Notes: generated from the sequence alone by a model not told the origin. DNA of 64,000 nt from Chloracidobacterium sp. (GCA_016711345.1 JADJTD010000001.1:3224001-3288000), one strand, 5' to 3'; counted from the stretch's first letter, positions 1-8,670 are shown. Program-made: numbers and translations.

Positions 1-62
1 ATCGTCAGGATATTGACGCAAACATCAACGAGCAGCTTATCGTTGAGCTTTACAGTAAGTAA
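1..62 (+). CDS. rpsD: 30S ribosomal protein S4, C-terminal end (partial)
   Basis: The window opens inside a reading frame that ends INEQLIVELYSK followed by TAA at 60-62, which is the characteristic C-terminus of ribosomal protein S4. S4 binds 16S rRNA early in 30S assembly. Only about the last 20 residues are present. Its position just before rpoA and rplQ matches the usual rpsM-rpsK-rpsD-rpoA-rplQ order of the alpha operon, which supports the call. Confidence 0.85.
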   Translation, partial: RQDIDANINEQLIVELYSK

Positions 63-162
63 TTAAACCAGAGTGGCTGAAGTAGCCGGTTCATGAAAGT
101 TCGTTCTTGCTAAGCTCGAACCGGGGACAAGGCCACTCGTAGAAACTATAAGAAGAACACAT

Positions 163-1176
163 ATGACAAGCAATAATTGGACAGATTTTCAAATGCCTAG
201 CCGCCTCAATGTCGAGACCGAGACATTGACAGAGCGATTCGGAAAATTTTATGCACAGCCTTTCGAACGCGGATTCGGCACGACGATCGGTAACTCGATC
301 CGCCGTGCTTTGCTTTCGTCGATCGAAGGAGCTGCTATTACGGCCGTTCGTATCGAGGGAGTCGAACACGAATTTTCATCGATCAAGGGTGTTGTCGAAG
401 ACGCAACCGACGTAATCCTAAACCTCAAACAGATTCCATTCAAATTGAATGGCGGCGGAGTGAAAACTCTCTCGATAAGCAAGAAGGGAGCGGGAGTAGT
501 CACAAGTGCGGACATTGAGGCCGATGGTGATGTAGAGATTCTTGATTCCACAGTTCACATCGCGACCATCAGTGCCGGCGGCAAATTGAATATTGAAATG
601 CGGCTCAAACAAGGCCGCGGATATGTGTCGGCTGAGTTCAACAACGACGAAGACCTTTCGGTTGGTTATATTCCCATCGACGCGGTACACACGCCGATCA
701 AAAAGGTTAATTACAACGTCGAAAAAACCAGACAGGGATCGAACACGGAATATGATCGTTTGACGATCGAGGTTTGGACCGACGGCTCGGTCAAGCCGGA
801 AGATTCTATCGGCCTGGCAGCAAAATTGGTCAAAGATCATATGTCGATCTTTATCAATTTCGAAGAGGAAGAAGAAGAATACAAATACGAGGATATCGCT
901 CGTCCGCCGCTTATGCGGAACGATCTGCTCGATAAATCGGTCGATGAACTTGAGCTTTCGGTGCGTTCTTATAATTGTTTGAAGAACGCCGACATTCGCT
1001 CGATTCGCGACCTGATTCGACGCAGCGAAAAAGATATGCTTAATACCAAGAATTTTGGTAAAAAATCGCTTACAGAGATCAAGGACCTGCTTCACGGAAT
1101 GGGCCTCGATTTTGGAATGGATTTTGACGAACAGGGAAATCCGATCCCCGGAAGCGGTGGCCGAGATTTAGATTAA
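163..1176 (+). CDS. rpoA: DNA-directed RNA polymerase subunit alpha
   Basis: The 337-residue product matches bacterial RNA polymerase alpha (about 330 residues in most species). The N-terminal domain (about 15-235) dimerises and nucleates core enzyme assembly; it contains the conserved stretch around FGTTIGNSIRRALLSS. After an acidic EEEEEEYKYED linker comes the C-terminal domain (about 260-320), with the helix-hairpin-helix segment ending NFGKKSLTEIKDLL that contacts UP elements and activators. The ATG at 163 has a purine-rich AGAAGAA tract just upstream. It sits between rpsD and rplQ as in the standard alpha operon. Nothing in the sequence is abnormal. Confidence 0.98.
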   Translation: MTSNNWTDFQMPSRLNVETETLTERFGKFYAQPFERGFGTTIGNSIRRALLSSIEGAAITAVRIEGVEHEFSSIKGVVEDATDVILNLKQIPFKLNGGGVKTLSISKKGAGVVTSADIEADGDVEILDSTVHIATISAGGKLNIEMRLKQGRGYVSAEFNNDEDLSVGYIPIDAVHTPIKKVNYNVEKTRQGSNTEYDRLTIEVWTDGSVKPEDSIGLAAKLVKDHMSIFINFEEEEEEYKYEDIARPPLMRNDLLDKSVDELELSVRSYNCLKNADIRSIRDLIRRSEKDMLNTKNFGKKSLTEIKDLLHGMGLDFGMDFDEQGNPIPGSGGRDLD

Positions 1177-1244
1177 GACCAGTCTTGGGTCTTGGTCTTG
1201 GGTCTTGATTTGACTAGAGACTACAGACTCATGAATTTAAAGAA

Positions 1245-1748
1245 ATGAGACACAGAAAAGCACACAGAAAACTTGGCCGCACGACATCGCATCGCATCTC
1301 GCTGCTGCGTAATCTGGCAACTTCGTTAATCAATGCGGATAAGGAACATATCGTTACGACTGTTCCAAAGGCAAAAGAGTTGAGGCCTTTTATCGAAAAG
1401 GTGATTACCATGGCAAGAAAAGCTCAGAATCTTACCGGTGATGATGCGGTTCTTCGCGGTGTCCATCTTCGCCGTCAGGCGGCTGGGTTTTTCCATGCCG
1501 GAAACGGCACGTTCAAGGCTCAGCAGAGCCGATTTCGCGGAAGTAAGGGCGAAACGAAAGAGCCGATCGAGCGAACTGCAGGCGTAAAAGCTGTTCAGCG
1601 ACTTTTCAATGAGCTTGGTGTGCGCTATAAAGACCGTAACGGCGGTTATACGCGCATTATCAAACTCGGCCATCGCAAAGGCGACAACGCTGAAATGGCG
1701 GTGATCGAATTGGTTGATAATCCGCGAGAACTGGCCGCAAAAGGCTAA
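1245..1748 (+). CDS. rplQ: 50S ribosomal protein L17 with central insertion
   Basis: L17 lies near the exit tunnel of the large subunit. The family core is clear: an N-terminal MRHRKAHRKLGRTTSHR segment, then LRNLATSLI, TTVPKAKELRPFIEKVI, and a C-terminal RNGGYTRIIKLGHRKGDNAEMAVIELV. At 167 residues it is about 40 longer than the E. coli protein. The extra length is mainly a basic, glutamine-rich insertion at about residues 85-115, between the RRQAA helix and the VQRLFNELG helix. It follows rpoA by 68 bp; that spacer contains short GTCTTGG-like direct repeats. Confidence 0.97.
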   Translation: MRHRKAHRKLGRTTSHRISLLRNLATSLINADKEHIVTTVPKAKELRPFIEKVITMARKAQNLTGDDAVLRGVHLRRQAAGFFHAGNGTFKAQQSRFRGSKGETKEPIERTAGVKAVQRLFNELGVRYKDRNGGYTRIIKLGHRKGDNAEMAVIELVDNPRELAAKG

Positions 1749-1768
1749 ACACACGGAGGCTTTCTAAA

Positions 1769-2335
1769 ATGGGAGCAACATCGGCTTCGGCTAAAGCAAA
1801 AGACGAGAATCTAGTGGTTGAGAAAAAAAGTAACAGTGGCACCGCAAAAGTAAAAAAGATGGCAGAACCGTCCTTTAACATGGAGGAGTTACGTGCCCTC
1901 GCGGAGCTTGTCAACGAAAGCGGCTTTACGGATTTTGAGTTTGAGAACGAGAACATTCGCGTTCGCCTAAGCAAGATGACCGGTGTACCCATGCAGGCAG
2001 CGCCTGTTGCCGCATCGGTTTCTTCTGCTCCTGCTCCCGTGGCATCTGCTTCGGCTGCAACGGCGCCTGTCATTGAAACTGCTGATGAGGATGCGGGACT
2101 CTTTAAGATCACTTCGCCTATTGTCGGAACATTCTATCGCTCGCCCGGCCCGGACAAGGATTCATATGTAAGCGAAGGCAGTAGCGTTTCGCCGGAAACG
2201 ACTGTTTGTATTGTGGAAGCGATGAAGTTGATGAACGAGATACAGGCTGAGGTCTCGGGCACAGTTGTAAAAATTTACGTCGAGAACGGCCAGCCCGTCG
2301 AATACGGTCAGCCGCTTTTTGGGATAAAGAAATAG
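1769..2335 (+). CDS. accB: Biotin carboxyl carrier protein of acetyl-CoA carboxylase
   Basis: The product carries the biotin that shuttles carboxyl groups between biotin carboxylase (AccC, next gene) and carboxyltransferase in the first step of fatty acid synthesis. The biotinyl domain is at about 112-188, with the modification motif EAMKLMNEI and target lysine at residue 153. An Ala/Pro/Ser-rich flexible linker (about 75-108) precedes it. The N-terminal about 30 residues are Lys-rich and unusual compared with the 156-residue E. coli protein; a later ATG at 1859 would remove them. ATG 1769 is preferred because a GGAGG lies 9 nt upstream. Confidence 0.96.
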   Translation: MGATSASAKAKDENLVVEKKSNSGTAKVKKMAEPSFNMEELRALAELVNESGFTDFEFENENIRVRLSKMTGVPMQAAPVAASVSSAPAPVASASAATAPVIETADEDAGLFKITSPIVGTFYRSPGPDKDSYVSEGSSVSPETTVCIVEAMKLMNEIQAEVSGTVVKIYVENGQPVEYGQPLFGIKK

Positions 2336-2432
2336 TCCAAAGTCCAAAAGTCCAACGTCCAATGTCAAAGCCGGCTCAGGTCGTCTGCAAAGATTTTGGA
2401 CCTTGGACTTTACACTTTATACACACTAGTTT

Positions 2433-3791
2433 ATGCGTGAGATTAAGAAAATCCTGATCGCAAATCGCGGTGAGATCGCTTGCCGGATCATTTGGACGTG
2501 CAAGGAGATGGGCATCAAGACCGTCGCCGTACATTCTGAAGCCGACCGCGAAGCTCTCCATGTCCGATATGCCGACGAAGCTCTCTGCATTGGTCCGGCG
2601 CAGTCGGCCGAAAGCTACCTCAATATTCCTGCGATCATAAGCGCTGCCGAGATAACAAATGCCGACGCCATTCATCCTGGTTACGGATTTTTGGCTGAGT
2701 CGGCAACGTTCGCAAAAATTTGTGAAGATTGCAATATCAAATTTATCGGGCCGCGACCGGATGTTATCGCGATGATGGGCGACAAGGTCGAGGCCCGACG
2801 AACTATGACCGCAGCCGGCGTTCCTATTCTGCCGGGAAGTCCCGATCCTATCGAATCTGCGGACGAAGCTAAGAAGCTGGTTAGTGAGATCGGCTATCCT
2901 GTAATTATTAAGGCAGCAGCCGGCGGCGGCGGACGCGGAATGCGTATTGTCCGAAAAGAAGAAGAACTTGCCAACGCACTCGAAACCGCACAGACCGAAG
3001 CCTTGGCCGCGTTTAAGAACGGAGCCGTTTATATTGAAAGATATATCGAGCGTCCGCGGCACATTGAAATACAGGTCTTAGCTGATGAACACGGCAACAC
3101 GATCTCACTAGGCGAACGCGAATGCACGATCCAGCGTCGTCATCAAAAACTTCTTGAAGAAGCGCCGTCGCCTGTCATCACTCAAGAACAAAGAGAAAAA
3201 ATGGGAGCGGTTGCGGTAAAGGCTTGCAAAAAGATCGGTTACTCCAGCGCGGGAACATTTGAATTTTTGCTCGACGAAGACGGCAGTTTTTACTTCATGG
3301 AAATGAACACGCGAATCCAGGTCGAGCATCCCGTCACCGAAATGGTGACGCTTGCCGATATCGTTCGCAACCAGATAAGGATCGCCACCGGCGAGGATAT
3401 CGGTTACACGCAGGAAGATGTTCAGATCGTCGGCCATTCGATCGAGTGCCGTATCAATGCCGAGGATCCTGTCAAATTTACGCCGAGCCCCGGCAAGATC
3501 ACCGCATTCAATATTCCCGGCGGGCCGGGCGTTCGCGTCGATACGGCAGTTTATCCGGGCTATGTGGTTCCGCCGTATTATGATTCGATGATCGCAAAAT
3601 TGATCGTCCATGCGAGGACACGCGAATTGGCGATCGCTCGTATGCAGCGAGCCCTCGATATGATGGTCGTCGAAGGGATCAAAACGACGATCCCGCTGCA
3701 TCGAAAGATCATGGCGGACGAGAATTTCCAGAAAGGAAATTTCTCAACGAAGTTCATGGAAGAATTCAAATACGATCTGACGGATAGTTAA
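2433..3791 (+). CDS. accC: Biotin carboxylase subunit of acetyl-CoA carboxylase
   Basis: This ATP-grasp enzyme carboxylates the biotin on AccB using bicarbonate and ATP. It has the usual family length (452 residues), the N-terminal IANRGEIACRI motif, the glycine-rich ATP loop KAAAGGGGRGMRIV (about 160-173), the metal- and substrate-binding EMNTRIQVEHPVTE (about 290-303), and the C-terminal biotin carboxylase domain. It follows accB by 97 bp. That spacer holds an imperfect inverted repeat (about 2339-2355 with 2394-2411) built of AGTCCAA-type units. No strong ribosome-binding site is seen before ATG 2433. Confidence 0.97.
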   Translation: MREIKKILIANRGEIACRIIWTCKEMGIKTVAVHSEADREALHVRYADEALCIGPAQSAESYLNIPAIISAAEITNADAIHPGYGFLAESATFAKICEDCNIKFIGPRPDVIAMMGDKVEARRTMTAAGVPILPGSPDPIESADEAKKLVSEIGYPVIIKAAAGGGGRGMRIVRKEEELANALETAQTEALAAFKNGAVYIERYIERPRHIEIQVLADEHGNTISLGERECTIQRRHQKLLEEAPSPVITQEQREKMGAVAVKACKKIGYSSAGTFEFLLDEDGSFYFMEMNTRIQVEHPVTEMVTLADIVRNQIRIATGEDIGYTQEDVQIVGHSIECRINAEDPVKFTPSPGKITAFNIPGGPGVRVDTAVYPGYVVPPYYDSMIAKLIVHARTRELAIARMQRALDMMVVEGIKTTIPLHRKIMADENFQKGNFSTKFMEEFKYDLTDS

Positions 3792-3962
3792 AGGAAGAGT
3801 GTTTTTAGAAAGTTGATAGATAAAGGTTAATAGTGGATAATTAAACAGATCACTCTTAACCAATAAGTTAGTAGTTTTCAGTAAAAAACAATTTTGTGGT
3901 TACCGCTTTTTTACCAGCGGAGTTACTGCAAGCAGAAGGAGAGGCCGAATAAGCTAGACAGA
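3792..3962 (+). other. rpsO leader / spacer
   Basis: No gene is seen between accC and rpsO. An inverted repeat GGTTAA (3825-3830) with TTAACC (3856-3861), extended inward by AGTG/CACT, could form a hairpin. It is not followed by a T tract, so it is not a convincing terminator. The longest open frame here simply extends rpsO upstream and has no family support. A regulatory role in rpsO expression is possible but is inference. Confidence 0.3.
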
Positions 3963-4232
3963 ATGGCAACAGTAAAAGAACTAAAAGAACAGATAGTAGG
4001 CGACTACAAAACCCATACCTCAGATACGGGTTCGTCTCAGGTGCAGATAGCGTTGCTGACGCAGCGTATTAACGAATTAACGGAACACTTCAAGATACAC
4101 AAAAAAGACAATAATTCCCGACGCGGACTGCTTGTAATGGTCTCTCGTCGAAGGAAATTGCTTGATTACCTCAAGCGTCGTGATATTAACGAATATCATG
4201 AGATCATTAAGAAATTAGGATTGAGAAGATAA
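3963..4232 (+). CDS. rpsO: 30S ribosomal protein S15
   Basis: The product from ATG 3963 is 89 residues, exactly the usual S15 length, and begins MATVKELKEQIVGDYK. It contains the signature TGSSQVQIALLTQRINELTEH and the C-terminal SRRRKLLDYLKRRD that contacts 16S rRNA helices 20-22. A longer frame starting at 3894 adds a non-homologous N-terminus and is rejected. The rpsO-pnp order downstream is conserved in many bacteria. Confidence 0.97.
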   Translation: MATVKELKEQIVGDYKTHTSDTGSSQVQIALLTQRINELTEHFKIHKKDNNSRRGLLVMVSRRRKLLDYLKRRDINEYHEIIKKLGLRR

Positions 4233-4404
4233 TTTGTTTATAGGCCTTATGAGTCTTATAGGACTCGTAGGTCTTATTAGAGAGTCGCTTCGGGCTTGTT
4301 AGAAAAAGAGATCTTCGCGAAGAATTTGCCGCTCGGTTGCTGAACGTGACAGCACAAAACGCCGACGGACAAAAGAAGATCATCACTAAAACCATTAGTT
4401 TTTC

Positions 4405-4448
4405 AAAGACGAAAGGGCTTCACGGCATGCTCTTTCGTCTTTGTTTTT
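4405..4448 (+). terminator. Intrinsic terminator between rpsO and pnp
   Basis: A perfect 11-bp inverted repeat, AAAGACGAAAG (4405-4415) and CTTTCGTCTTT (4432-4442), is extended by a G-T and two G-C pairs inside and is followed by a T-rich run to 4448. It ends 14 nt before the pnp start codon, so it lies in the pnp leader. It may terminate rpsO transcripts and, by readthrough, set pnp level. The rest of the 230-bp spacer holds degenerate repeats of a TAGGNCTTAT type and no gene. Confidence 0.8.
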
Positions 4449-4462
4449 TTAGAGGATAAATA

Positions 4463-6586
4463 ATGACAAAAAAATATTTAAGTGAATCGATCAAACTTGG
4501 TAACCAAGAATTGGTCGTCGAAACAGGCAAGGTTGCCAAACAGGCCGATGGTTCGGTCGTAATTCGCTACGGCGATACAATGCTGCTCGTTGCTGCAGTA
4601 AGTGCCCGCACCGCAAAGGAAGGGCTTGATTTTTTTCCGCTCACGGTCGAATATCGTGAAAATTCGTTCGCCGCCGGACGCATTCCCGGAAACTACTTCC
4701 GCCGCGAGGGACGCCCTTCAGAGAAGGAAGTTCTCACCTGCCGCATGATCGACCGCCCGGTGCGACCGCTCTTCGCAGATGGCTATCGTTTTGAAACGCA
4801 GATCGTAGCCTCGGTCATATCATCCGATGCGGAGAACGATCCGGACGTGATCGCGATCACAGGAGCGTCGTGCGCTCTTTACCTTTCGGATATTCCTTTT
4901 GAGAATCCGATCGCGGGAGTTCGTATCGGTTTGATCGACGGCAAGTACCTGATCAATCCGACCTTTGACGAACGCCGTGAATCTGAACTCGACCTCATCG
5001 TTGCAGGTACCGAAGAAGCGATCTGCATGGTCGAATGCGAAGCTCAAGAGGTCAATGAGACCATCATGGTCGAGGCTCTAATGCTTGGCCATCGTGAGAT
5101 CAAACGTCTTTGCCTCTGGCAGAAAGAACTCGGCAAGGCACTTAAGATCAAGAAGCGCGTGTTTGAAGTACCTGCTTTGGATAAGCATATCGTCACCGAC
5201 GTTGAAAAGACCTGGACTGACAAACTGCGTAAGGCACTTGATTCAACTGGCCGCGACAAGATCGAGGTCTATGCTGGTCTCGATGCGTTAAAGAAAGAGG
5301 TCGTCGAAAGCTATCCCGAAGACGATCCGGGCGCACGTGCGACCGCTGGCAAAGCCTTTGGACAGCTCAAAGAAAAGATCTTCCGCGAGGACATGCTTGG
5401 CAACAAGCGTCGTCCCGATGGACGAAAGTTCTCTGAGATCCGTCCGATCAATTGCGAGGTCGGCTGGCTGCCGCGTGTTCACGGCTCTGCGTTATTCACG
5501 CGAGGCGAAACACAGGCGATAGTCACTTCTACTCTTGGAACGAAACAAGACGGGCAGTTCATGGACGATCTTGAGAACGGTACTATCGATCGCCGGTTCA
5601 TGCTCCACTATAATTTCCCGCCGTATTCGGTCGGTGAAACTGGTCGTTTCGGCGGAACGTCACGTCGCGAAACAGGTCACGGAAACCTCGCTCGCCGTGC
5701 GATCTTGTCGGTATTGCCCGATGAGAAAGATTTCCCTTACACGATCCGCATTGTTTCGGACATTACGGAGTCCAACGGTTCTTCGTCGATGGCTTCGGTT
5801 TGCGGCGGCATTTTGAGTCTGATGGACGCGGGTGTTCCGATCAAGAAGCCGGTTGCCGGCGTTGCGATGGGACTCGTCATGGAAGGCAATCGTTACGCGA
5901 TCCTTTCGGACATCGCCGGTGCGGAAGATCACTACGGCGACATGGACTTTAAAGTAACCGGAACTGCCGACGGCATCACCGCTTTGCAGATGGACATCAA
6001 GATCGGCGGCATTAACGCGATGATATTGCAGGAAGCTTTGGAGCAGGCAAAGAAAGGCCGTATCCATATTCTGGACATCATGACCAAGACGATCGGCGAG
6101 CCGCGCGAAGATATTTCGCAGTATGCTCCTCGTATCATCACGATGCAGATCAATCCTGAGAAGATCCGCGACGTTATCGGTAAAGGCGGTTCGGTCATTC
6201 GTTCGATCACCGAGGAAACCGGTGCGAAGATCGACATCGACGATGATGGAACGATCTCTATCGCATCAGCCGACGGCGAAGCCGCACAGGCCGCGATTGC
6301 TCGCATCAAAGCCCTGACTGCGGAGGCTGAGATCGGTGAGACGTATCTAGGTACGGTTTCGCGTATCGTAGATTTCGGAGCGTTCGTTGAAATTATTCCT
6401 GGACTAGATGGCCTGCTGCATATTTCTGAGATCTCAGATCGCCGCGTTCGCGACGTTCGCGACGAACTCAAGGAAGGCCAGCAGATCATGGTCAAATGTA
6501 TCGGTAAGGAAGGCAACAAGATCAAGCTTTCGCGCAAAGCCATCCTCTCCGAAGAAAAAGCAAAGGATGCACCTGAAGAGGAATAA
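4463..6586 (+). CDS. pnp: Polyribonucleotide nucleotidyltransferase (PNPase)
   Basis: PNPase degrades RNA 3' to 5' by phosphorolysis as a ring-shaped trimer. The 707 residues show two RNase PH-like domains (about 10-215 and 320-540), with FFPLTVEYRE in the first and the FGGTSRRETGHGNLARRA/SVCGGILSLMDAGVP active-site region in the second. A KH domain follows (IRDVIGKGGSVIRSITEETG, about 565-600), then an S1 domain (GTVSRIVDFGAFVEIIPG...GLLHISEIS, about 630-695). AGAGGA lies just upstream of ATG 4463. Length and domain order are standard. Confidence 0.98.
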   Translation: MTKKYLSESIKLGNQELVVETGKVAKQADGSVVIRYGDTMLLVAAVSARTAKEGLDFFPLTVEYRENSFAAGRIPGNYFRREGRPSEKEVLTCRMIDRPVRPLFADGYRFETQIVASVISSDAENDPDVIAITGASCALYLSDIPFENPIAGVRIGLIDGKYLINPTFDERRESELDLIVAGTEEAICMVECEAQEVNETIMVEALMLGHREIKRLCLWQKELGKALKIKKRVFEVPALDKHIVTDVEKTWTDKLRKALDSTGRDKIEVYAGLDALKKEVVESYPEDDPGARATAGKAFGQLKEKIFREDMLGNKRRPDGRKFSEIRPINCEVGWLPRVHGSALFTRGETQAIVTSTLGTKQDGQFMDDLENGTIDRRFMLHYNFPPYSVGETGRFGGTSRRETGHGNLARRAILSVLPDEKDFPYTIRIVSDITESNGSSSMASVCGGILSLMDAGVPIKKPVAGVAMGLVMEGNRYAILSDIAGAEDHYGDMDFKVTGTADGITALQMDIKIGGINAMILQEALEQAKKGRIHILDIMTKTIGEPREDISQYAPRIITMQINPEKIRDVIGKGGSVIRSITEETGAKIDIDDDGTISIASADGEAAQAAIARIKALTAEAEIGETYLGTVSRIVDFGAFVEIIPGLDGLLHISEISDRRVRDVRDELKEGQQIMVKCIGKEGNKIKLSRKAILSEEKAKDAPEEE

Positions 6587-6590
6587 TTGA

Positions 6591-6671
6591 TGCAGAAGCC
6601 TGCGCGTTGGCAAGGGGTTTACACTCAATGTTGAATGTTAAACCCTTACTAAAGTGCGGGTCTCCGCACTT
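6591..6671. repeat. REP-like palindromic repeat, copy 1
   Basis: Immediately after pnp lies TGCAGAAGCCTGCGCGTTGG (6591-6610, continuing CAAGGG to 6616), then a partner arm CCCTTACTAAAGTGCGGG (6643-6660, continuing TCTCCGCA to 6668). The arms pair imperfectly. An internal hairpin AAGTGCGG (6652-6659)/CCGCACTT (6664-6671) is perfect. A fuller version occurs at 55662-55797 and a half copy at 38794-38820, all at 3' ends of genes, which makes this a dispersed family. Confidence 0.6.
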
Positions 6672-6690
6672 ATATTAATTAGGAAAACAC

Positions 6691-6728
6691 AGCCGGTTAT
6701 CACTATTTTGTGATAACCGGCTTTTTAT
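6691..6728 (+). terminator. Intrinsic terminator downstream of pnp
   Basis: A perfect 13-bp stem AGCCGGTTATCAC (6691-6703) / GTGATAACCGGCT (6710-6722) with a 6-nt loop is followed directly by TTTTATTT. This is a textbook rho-independent terminator for the rpsO/pnp transcript. The following 260 bp (6729-6991) is A/T-rich and presumably holds the promoter of the next gene; I cannot assign the boxes with confidence. Confidence 0.92.
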
Positions 6729-6991
6729 TTCTTCTTCATAAAAAAATAATTAAAAATAAATCCAATATTCCTGGAATCGAAGGTGGATTGAACATTTTCT
6801 CCCCTTGAAATTTGGTAAATTGTGCAATTTGGAAGGTCCGGCCCAAAAAAAATAAAAAAAGCGTGCATTTTAGTTGCAACTTTGATATGGTTTTAGGACT
6901 GCCCCAAAAATCAATTTCGACAGTGAGTGCCAACCGAACTGTGAAAGCGTAATCGTTTTCGCCCAGATACCGTTTGAGTCAGGTTACAGAC

Positions 6992-7624
6992 ATGAGAAAT
7001 ATTAACTTTAGGGTAGTCCTTTCAGCCACAATAGTGGCTTCGGTCTTGGCAGGTTTTACAACCAGCATCAACGCGGCTCCGGTCCGTTTTGATCAAGTTG
7101 TTCAGGTCATAAATGCGCGTCCCGGCAAATCCGGAACGGGTTCGCTCACGCAGCTCAAAGTTGCGGGCGACTATTCGTTCCTTTTCGGTGACGACGATGA
7201 CGATAAGAAAAAAGGCACTGCTCCCCAAGACGGCCGCGTTATAACGGAGACCAAAAGCGACATAGTCAAAGACGATGTCTGCGATTGCGAAGAACCGGAT
7301 CACGAGCGTCGCGGTTTTCCAAAATGGGCTCTGTTAGGATTAGCTGCGATACCCATCGCGTTCATTCTTATCAAAGACGATGACGATAAGACGCCGACAC
7401 CCACGCCGTCTGTTCCTGTGACGCCATCACAGACACCGACACCGCACACGCCGTCGATGACACCTACTCCGATGACACCTCCGCCATCGCCGACTCCGCC
7501 GCAGCCTGTGCCGGAACCGGTCACGATCCTGCTCTTTGGAACAGGCTTGGCATCGATCGGACTCGCCGCTCGCCGCAAGTACGGCAAGAAGGGAATTGGC
7601 GAAACTGAAGACGAGGACAAATAG
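6992..7624 (+). CDS. PEP-CTERM sorting-domain protein, Asp-rich
   Basis: A 210-residue exported protein. An N-terminal signal peptide (about 1-30, ending SINAA) precedes a segment with DDDDDKKK and DDDDK acidic runs. A hydrophobic stretch WALLGLAAIPIAFILI (about 110-125) is followed by a Thr-Pro-rich linker. A C-terminal VPEP motif is then followed by a hydrophobic helix and an Arg-Lys cluster (about 175-200), as in PEP-CTERM substrates sorted by exosortase. An extra acidic tail follows the basic cluster, which is atypical. No exosortase is in the window. TTG at 6974 is possible, but ATG 6992 gives a cleaner signal peptide. The function of the passenger region is not recognised. Confidence 0.8.
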   Translation: MRNINFRVVLSATIVASVLAGFTTSINAAPVRFDQVVQVINARPGKSGTGSLTQLKVAGDYSFLFGDDDDDKKKGTAPQDGRVITETKSDIVKDDVCDCEEPDHERRGFPKWALLGLAAIPIAFILIKDDDDKTPTPTPSVPVTPSQTPTPHTPSMTPTPMTPPPSPTPPQPVPEPVTILLFGTGLASIGLAARRKYGKKGIGETEDEDK

Positions 7625-7685
7625 ATTCATATCGATCAGCGGGCGAATGTAGAATGCTCTTCGCTCAAATGATGAGGAAATAAAA

Positions 7686-8612
7686 ATGCGAGTAATCAGA
7701 TACAATTTTCTTTTCGTGCTTGGGTTAATGTTAACGCTTGGCATATCGACAGCGTTGGCTAGCGGTGATAAAGATTCGAAAAAGCGGCCCAAAGGAATGG
7801 GCACGCTTAGCGTCAGAACGACGCCAGATGCACTTCCCGTTATCGTTGACGGACAGCAAGTCGGCATGAGCGGGGTTGGAACTGCGGCTGAATTTTATCT
7901 TCTTCCGGGCTTTCACACGGTCGAAGTAACCGGCCCTGACGGCAAAGTTTGGAAGGATGAGATCGAGATCCGCCGCGACGGCAAGACATGTATTTGTCTA
8001 AAACTGGTGCGCGAAACGATCAACACGCCTTGTCCTTACCGCTTTCATATCGAAGGCCCGGACAAAGTAATGGACGGCGATCTGGTTACATTTGCCGCGA
8101 TCAATTCCGGCACTGCACCGATACCGCTCCGCTACGACTGGAAAGTTTCGAATGGCAAGATCACGAGCGGACTCGGCACGCCGACCATAACGGTGGACAC
8201 GACGGGAATGGGCAGCGGAACGATCGACGCCGAACTCGACGTCAACGACGACACTTATGACAATAAATGCCGTCAGGTGATCTCGGTTCCGACAGAGGTC
8301 GGCAAATTGCCGCCTGCACCGACACCATTCAGATGCGACGAGTTTGAACCCGGCAATCGCGATCAGGACAAAGCACGCCTCGACAACTGCGTGATCCAGG
8401 TCCAGAACACACCCGACGCACAGATGTACGTCATCATCTATCCGGGAGCAAAAAACCCATATGACCGAACGGCGAAATTCTACCTCGACTACATGGTAAG
8501 AAGCCGCGGCATGGACCCGGCAAGAATTAGAATGGTCCGAGGCGAACCTCGAAATAAGACCAACGTAGTCATCTGGGTCGTTCCACCCGGAGCAACTCCG
8601 CCGGTTCCGTGA
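7686..8612 (+). CDS. Secreted protein with PEGA-like domain and C-terminal YP-RGE module
   Basis: A 308-residue protein with a signal peptide (about 1-26). Residues about 38-105 look like a PEGA domain (SVRTTPDALPVIVDGQQVG, then a LPGFHTVEVTGPDG turn). About 115-200 resembles an Ig/PKD-type beta domain (GPDKVMDGDLVTFAA...YDWKVSNGKI). About 213-305 is a module with VIIYPG, RIRMVRGE and WVVPPGATPP motifs, which recurs twice in the secreted protein at 28682-29356. GAGGA lies 9 nt upstream of ATG 7686. It is probably periplasmic or surface-associated; its function is unknown. Confidence 0.75.
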   Translation: MRVIRYNFLFVLGLMLTLGISTALASGDKDSKKRPKGMGTLSVRTTPDALPVIVDGQQVGMSGVGTAAEFYLLPGFHTVEVTGPDGKVWKDEIEIRRDGKTCICLKLVRETINTPCPYRFHIEGPDKVMDGDLVTFAAINSGTAPIPLRYDWKVSNGKITSGLGTPTITVDTTGMGSGTIDAELDVNDDTYDNKCRQVISVPTEVGKLPPAPTPFRCDEFEPGNRDQDKARLDNCVIQVQNTPDAQMYVIIYPGAKNPYDRTAKFYLDYMVRSRGMDPARIRMVRGEPRNKTNVVIWVVPPGATPPVP

Positions 8613-8640
8613 ACGGACATAGTTTTTTCAAGGGAAAAAA

Positions 8641-8670
8641 AAGGACGCATCTTCGGATGCGTTCTTTTTT
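8641..8670 (+). terminator. Intrinsic terminator with UUCG loop
   Basis: The stem GGACGCATC (8643-8651) / GATGCGTTC (8656-8664), including one G-T pair, closes on a TTCG tetraloop. A-T pairs extend it outward and a T run follows to 8670. It ends the 7686-8612 transcript and separates it from the RHS fragment downstream. Confidence 0.9.

Noticed and set aside
418..1095. 225-codon minus frame inside rpoA
   Set aside because: Antisense shadow of rpoA created by codon bias.
3894..3962. N-terminal extension of S15
   Set aside because: ATG 3963 gives the exact 89-residue family length; the extension has no homology.
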